Source: Erythroxylum novogranatense (taxonomy: Eukaryota > Streptophyta > Magnoliopsida > Malpighiales > Erythroxylaceae). Taken from it: a stretch of DNA of 64,000 bases. The notes under the pieces are model-generated. The model saw only the letters and a program-made list of their open reading frames with translations. It did no database searches and was not told where the DNA came from. Every line of letters starts with the position of its first letter. Position 1 is the first letter of the stretch. The stretch spans positions 55,221,414-55,285,413 of the forward strand of contig CM057230.1 of NCBI GenBank assembly GCA_029891385.1, read 5' to 3'. A program made the position numbers and the translations under genes. This document shows positions 58,702-64,000 of this stretch, in pieces.

Positions 58702-61041
58702 AAATCAAATAATAATTAAAAAATAAAAGAGAATCGAGCCCTCGTGACTCAAAGATAAAGTAGAGGGCTTCTACCAAATCCATTTTTTCATTTTTTTCCT
58801 TTTCCACTTCATAAACCTTCTCTCCTTTCCAAAACCCTATCTTTTCACACAAGTATCCAAAAATCACAAATGAGATCTCATTGGAAAGATCACAGAAAAC
58901 CCTGCAAGTTTCATGAAGGGCTTGAAAACCAATTTCACCTCTAAGGGTGTCAAAAAATTCAATCAATGCTACTGCCTTCACATTATCATTCAAAACAGTA
59001 CAACATTTTTTCAAAAATCATATCTTTCCATCCCCATTACCAAAAATTCCAAGATTTATATCAAAAGAAAGATCAAAAAATATTCTACAACTTTCATGAA
59101 TAACTTGGAAGCAAATTCAACCTCTAAACAAATCAAATTCTCAATCAAAGTTTCTGCCTATATAAGTCATCCTCAACAGTAACACAATCTTCCAAAAATC
59201 ATAACTTCTAATCCAAAAATTCCATACCTTATAGCAATGAAAAGATCAGAAAACATACTACAACTCTCATGAAGGAAGTCGAAGAAAATTCCACTTCTCA
59301 CTAGGTCAAATTCTCCCATTATTTTGGCTGCCCTGTTAAGGTTGTTAAATCAACACATCACCTAAACCTTAACCATACTTTACAAATTCATAACTTACAA
59401 TCACTACATCCAAAATTCACATATTATATCTCATTAATAAGCTAAGACATTCTTCTACAACTTTCCATAAGATCACTTGAGCTAGTTTAAACCATAACAG
59501 TCCAGAATTGGCTTCAGAACATAGTAACCACAAAAATCCATACTTAAAGACATTTACACACCAAAACACATTAATACATAATTTACCGTCTGAAAGTTAA
59601 CAAGCCATAACTTTCAACCTAAAAATAAAAAAATATCATACTTAGTGGCGATAGAAAGATAACAAGAAAATCTTCAACTTTCATGAAGACCAATTTCACA
59701 AAATCTATCTACTTTAGCCTAGAAAAATTTTCCAAGTTTCTGGTCACAAAATCTTTAATGTTAGAATCACCACTATTCACCCTGCACATATATCTCACTT
59801 TCAAAGCAAAATTAAAAACCTTTCAACCCACCATTGGACAGAACTTCCTTTATAAGAATTTTAGCCAAACTTCTCAAGTTTAATTCAAGCTAAACCTCAA
59901 CTCAATTGCATAACCATATCAAAAGTTATGACCCAAACATTGAAACATATACAAAACAAATTGTCCAGCTTTTATCCCTAACTTTACTCCTTTCATTCCT
60001 ATACCATTTCTACACCAAGAAACATCCAATTTAGTCAAGAATTCAGCCAAAATTTCATCAAGATTTTCACTTGCATAAGTAGCCACAAAAATGGCAGCAC
60101 ACACACACTATTTTCTTTCTTTAATAACATTCATCTAACATCATAAAAACCAATCCAAAACACTTAATTTACCAATACCATATCCAAACTCATTCATCCA
60201 CAATCAATCATAAATCATCCAAGAAAAGAACCTACCCATATATACCAAACATAAGTTCAAGAAATTAATGTACAAGACATCACAATAAAAGCTTCTAACT
60301 ACCAAATTAAGAACACAAAACATAGGCCTTACCTATTTAGCTTTCACTCCTTCAATTCTCCAAACTTTTCACCAATTCTCTACCTTCCTCCCAACACCAT
60401 ACGAACATCACTATCACAAGGCTTAGGTTTGGATTTATGTGTGAACAAAGGAGGAGCAAGCAAGGAACAAAGGAGGGTTCTTGAAGAACCAACGAAGAAG
60501 AAAGTAAGAGGAGGAGGCTTCGGATGAGAAAGAGAAGAAATCTCTCAAAAGCACCCTTCACTATCTCAAATTTAGAAGTGTCGTGGAAGCTTGCAAAAGT
60601 TAGGATATTTACATAAAACCTAAGCCTAAGACATAAGTAGGCAAGTGACAAGTGTCACTTGCCACTTGTCTAGTTTTTAAGCACTCTTTAGGTCTCTTTC
60701 CAAATACAATTTAATTTCTAATCCAATTTTGTTCCAAAATTCCAATGGCTCAAAGTAATAAATCCTAAAATCATGTATTTAATTTTTTAGTGCCATTGGA
60801 CAGTCATTTTTGGTACCGAAAATCCAATCAATCCGTCACTTGGCAATTTTTTCTATCCGAAATTTTTTTCCAAAAAATTTTAGAAAAATTTCTAAAATTC
60901 TCCAAAAATAGAAAACACACAAAAATCCACTCCAATTCAATTTTCAAGCACTAAAGCATAATTTTTTCACAATAAACACATATGCCGGGAAATGTCATTA
61001 ATGCATGTACAGTCATGTGCATATAGAAAAATTACAATTTA

Positions 61042-61805
61042 TGTAACATCCCGTCACTGATGAGAAGGTTATATTGGTAACTGAACCGAGCCTCGAGCCT
61101 CAAGCTCGAGGGGAGTTAGTGCATACCCTGAGAGCTCTCCTACTCCCTAGACGCGTCTGATTACTGATCACTGATAGGCGCTCGATCACAACACCGTAAG
61201 AAAATGAAAGTGTCACATGCGCATTGCATATGTATATGATTGACTGCGAAATGTGAAAGATGAAATTGCATGTGATATTTCTGTAAATGTTATTGTGTGG
61301 TTATGTGTATATGACTTGTGAATGCATGAGTTGGGTGAACCATCGATGATGGTTTCTCATTGAGTTCGCAAACTCACCCAACATTGCAATTATTTTTCAG
61401 GGATTCAAGAGTACCCCGTTAGACAAACGGGAGTATGAGTTCTGCAAGAGTGACAGAGTTTGAAGTCGGGATCGATTTCGTGTCTGCATTTGAGTCATAA
61501 TGATTTATATGTATAAATTTGTATTTTCGCAGATAAATACTATTATTGTATTGGGCCCAATTCGGCTATGATTATATGAATATGAACTGATTTGAGTACT
61601 GAAATATTATGTGATTGAAAATGTTTTCATATTGCGGGCCCAAATTATTTACCGATTTACGCGCACTCGATCGTTTTCTGAAATAAAAATGTCATAATGG
61701 GTTTTTAAATTGCATTGATTGCTCTAGCATACCACCCTCGCGGGTCACGGACTCAGATATCACCGTCAATGTCGGGTTCGGGTCTCGCGGGAGTGGGGTG
61801 CTACA
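61042..61805 (+). mobile_element. H: 764-base solo LTR, plus strand, inside G
   Basis: Starts TGTAACATCCCGTCACTG and ends GTGGGGTGCTACA, with a perfect TSD ATTTA (61037-61041 and 61806-61810). Its ends and its accatcgatgatgg block match B, D and G, but it is four to five times shorter, so it is a compact relative. It has HP1 (61361-61376), TTTTTCAGG, HP2 (61415-61431) and an 8-bp stem CCTCGAGC-ctcaa-GCTCGAGG at 61091-61111. Confidence 0.92.
61091..61111 (+). other. Perfect 8-bp stem hairpin in H
   Basis: CCTCGAGC, loop ctcaa, GCTCGAGG. GC-rich and near the LTR start; role unknown. Confidence 0.8.
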
Positions 61806-61924
61806 ATTTATATATATATGGAGGCCATATTATGCATGAACATGCCGAGACTAGTTTACAGACTCATAACCCGTCCCAAATTACTATTTTACCCTTCCCA
61901 TCGGTGATGAGATGTTACAATACT

Positions 61925-63401
61925 CCATTTCCTAGGTATGTGGCCTATATATCTTCTCCTTCCTCTTTTACATTATATAAAGGAAAATATATCTAGTCTT
62001 TGGTCTTCATTGCATATGTACAACATCAACCCTAAATGCAAGGCATATGTTACATGCATACTAGTCATAGAGGTGTTTGAATATCTTCTATCAGCGTCTT
62101 TAATGTAGAATCTTAATCTTTTTTCCCTCCTAAAGGATGTAACAAGGACAACCATAGCCTTTATTCTAAAAAGGGACAAAGAAAATGATAGTTCTTATGA
62201 AGATTCAAATCTAAAATTTTTGTGCCAGAGAAAAACTAATACATACTTGAAATGATATTAATCCTAACAGAAGTAGACTAAACAATTCCATTTCCCACTT
62301 AAATGTTCCTGGATATCCTGGAAAGCTTGTCACTTAATTGTCATTTTTTAAAATTTCAGCTGATTCATTAACTAAACCATGAAGATAGGATACTTTTTTC
62401 TCTCTATACATTTCTCTACTATTGTGCTAGATATAAGAGGAAATTTGGGTTTTATTCTAAATTTTGTTTTAATTTTGGTGTTCATGTTAGCATTTGAAGT
62501 TGTTAAAATGGACCTCAAAAGGTTAGAAAAAAATCCATGTCAGTGTATTTGATGGAATCCTATCAATTTCGTCAATTGAAAGAATATTTTAAATATTTTT
62601 AAAACATTATATTCTTTTTTTATACAATGTGAAACCTCAGGGTATAAGTTAAAGTTTAACTGAAAATTTAAAGAGCAAAATATACCTTTAGCCTTAAGGT
62701 TATCATAATAGAGTATCAAAGGAGAAGTAAGTGGAATGCAATTATCTTTTAAAGAAATGTTAGTTAGAGTGTATGAAGTTATGTATGTTATTTCTTCACA
62801 TACCATCTTATAAGATTACCTATAAAGAAGTGTAATAATTAGTGGTAGAGTGCTTGTAGTTAGAAAATTTGCCCAATCTGCATATAAGAAAGTATATAAA
62901 TCAAAAGTAATGATGGAAGTGAAGTGTAGACCCATATTAATAGTTCCTTTTGACAACCATATGATAAGTAAAACCATTTTTAAATTCATAAAATTATAAG
63001 CATGCATAAACTAGGACACATAGCTAATTCTAAATGAAAGATCTAGGCATTTGAACAAAAGGTATTATATAGTTCCTTCAAGACTTCAAAAGTAATTTGG
63101 ATCTTTTAGAAGGTTGTCATTTGATGTGGTCTTGGTAAATTTTTTTCAAGCAATGTGTTTATAGGATTATAGTATACTATATTATACGTTGGCTCCTCTG
63201 AGTATAGTAAAGGCATAATATGAACGGTACAAATGAAGAGATGTCAATACCAAGTATTGAGAAATATTAAACAACAATAATAAAGAAAAAATAAAAGAAT
63301 TTAACAAGGTTCACCCAATGTATCCTTACATCTTTGAGAACAAAGTGATCAGATACCTAATAAAAACCCTAAAGACCATTAGTATTGGTCGGGTCGGCGG
63401 T
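61925..63401. other. Spacer right of solo LTR G
   Basis: No gene or clear element. The stretch 63290-63340 (aagaatttaacaaggttcac) resembles words found in some copia LTRs, too weakly to call. Confidence 0.4.
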
Positions 63402-63600
63402 GTTGGGCCCGGACCCATGGGCTGATCGGTCCATTCTTCAAAGATCAATCTCCTACCTAATTGCTATGTCAAGCCCGAGCCCGAGCCCGATCCACACTCT
63501 CCACAGCCCGTTAGCACGAGAAAACCTTCCATGTAGAGGTAGAAGTCTACGTGAAGACTTAACCCTAGTATCCATCCCATATATAAGGTATGATTTCATC
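63402..63600 (+). repeat. Possible Tat-type LTR piece with TATA box
   Basis: Begins TGTTGGGCCCGGACCC, contains a gcccga triplication and TATATAAG at 63580-63587. No LTR end or primer site is visible between here and the gag frame, so this is tentative. Confidence 0.4.
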
Positions 63601-64000
63601 ATGATGAAGGTACGCCAGGTCTTGCAGTCTCGGCCGGACAATGAATATGTTCGCACGGTAAGCATGCACAATGCATCAAAGATGACGACCGATCACCACC
63701 CTACCGAAGCCCTAGAGAAAATCGTGGACGACCGGATAAACGCAGCAATGAGCTTCAGTCCAGATCGCCCGACGGCACAGTACAACTCTCCCTTTACTCC
63801 GGAAATCTTGGATAGCCTCCAGGCGCCTGGTACCAAAATACCGACGCCTGAAAAATACACTGGAAAGATCGACCCCCTGGACTACCTACAGCACTTCCAG
63901 TCCATGATGAATCTACACTGCGTCCCGGATGGCATTCAATGTAAGGCTTTCTGTACGGCCTTCCAAGAGGGAGCTCAGCGATGGTTTAATAGCTTGCTCC
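63601..64000 (+). CDS. Tat-like gypsy gag, N-terminal part, runs off the window
   Basis: An open frame to the last base. Possible starts are ATG 63601, 63604, 63664 or 63682; the last begins MTTDHHPTEAL. From 63682 it gives 106 residues. Gag capsid features: PFTPEILDSLQAPG, then IPTPEKYTGKIDPLDYLQHF, CVPDGIQCKAFCTAF and RWFNSLL, the pattern of the retrotransposon gag domain in the Tat/Ogre group. The frame is open further upstream without a stop for some distance. It lacks the usual LTR-primer site-leader order before it. GC content is higher than the surroundings, suggesting a recent insertion. Confidence 0.8.
   Translation, partial: MMKVRQVLQSRPDNEYVRTVSMHNASKMTTDHHPTEALEKIVDDRINAAMSFSPDRPTAQYNSPFTPEILDSLQAPGTKIPTPEKYTGKIDPLDYLQHFQSMMNLHCVPDGIQCKAFCTAFQEGAQRWFNSLL

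Larger units (their letters stand above)
48822..61919 (-). mobile_element. G: solo LTR of the B/D superfamily, split by F and H
   Basis: Starts tgtaacaccccactccc and ends gatgagatgttaca. It is flanked by a perfect TSD ATACT (48817-48821 and 61920-61924), so this is one LTR without interior. Removing F, H and one TSD copy of each leaves about 4270 bases. The left part has the catcatcgatgg block, hairpins at 49165-49181 and 49221-49237, and small inverted repeats (about 49500-49580 and 49810-49880) like the array in B. The right part (58707-61041) holds four diverged repeats of about 170-250 bases with words such as aaaatcataactt and ctacaactttcatgaa. Confidence 0.9.

Noticed and set aside
61920..61935. 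Polypurine tract right of G, implying a full element to the right
   Set aside because: The first five bases (ATACT) exactly match the five before 48822, so they are the TSD of a solo LTR and not element interior.
1..64000. tRNA, rRNA or other structured RNA genes
   Set aside because: None recognised. The tRNA-like matches are only the 12-18 base primer-binding sites next to LTRs.

Overview
The window is repeat-rich plant DNA, most likely from a eudicot. The evidence is LTR retrotransposons whose primer-binding sites match plant initiator tRNA-Met and tRNA-Asp, a chromodomain integrase, Ty1/copia pol fragments, a LINE relic, a pentatricopeptide (PPR) gene relic and a plant-type plastid GNAT acetyltransferase. 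Roughly nine tenths is transposable elements stacked inside each other. Only about 37.3-41.0 kb looks like ordinary gene space.

Left block, 1-37.3 kb, is a nest I can order from shared ends, target-site duplications (TSDs) and broken reading frames. A minus-strand copia element (E; 5' LTR 32838-34681) is split within its pre-integrase region by an old LTR of family C (C0; pieces 19370-19697 and 29070-29319). C0 was hit by a minus-strand Ty3/gypsy chromovirus (A; from before base 1 to 19369). A's pol was itself hit by a 10.2 kb element with 3.2 kb LTRs and a non-coding interior (B; 4809-15037). C0 was hit separately by solo LTR D (19698-29069). D carries a 5.9 kb non-autonomous element (C; 20996-26906) with a 295-codon ORF, a tRNA-Asp primer site and a duplicated TATA-box block in each LTR. 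E lies in the relic of another A-type LTR (34682-37297).

Middle block: a GNAT acetyltransferase gene (39007-39540, +) and a 50-residue hydrophobic protein gene (40659-40811, -) are the only convincing host genes. They are followed by a decayed L1-type LINE (about 42.2-44.5 kb) and a PPR pseudogene flanked by long, diverged inverted repeats (about 46.3-48.3 kb), which is a Pack-MULE candidate.

Right block, 48.8-64 kb: a 4.27 kb solo LTR (G; perfect TSD ATACT) is split by a complete but decayed minus-strand copia element (F; 50648-58701, TSD AAATC) and by a small plus-strand solo LTR (H; 61042-61805, TSD ATTTA). The window ends inside a Tat-like gypsy gag on the plus strand.

The least expected signals are structural. 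They are hairpin cassettes kept across diverged LTR families (B, D, G, H, partly A) with paired arm changes, a tandem array of small hairpins in the B LTR, and regularly spaced palindromes in the leaders of both copia elements. All function statements about these are inference.
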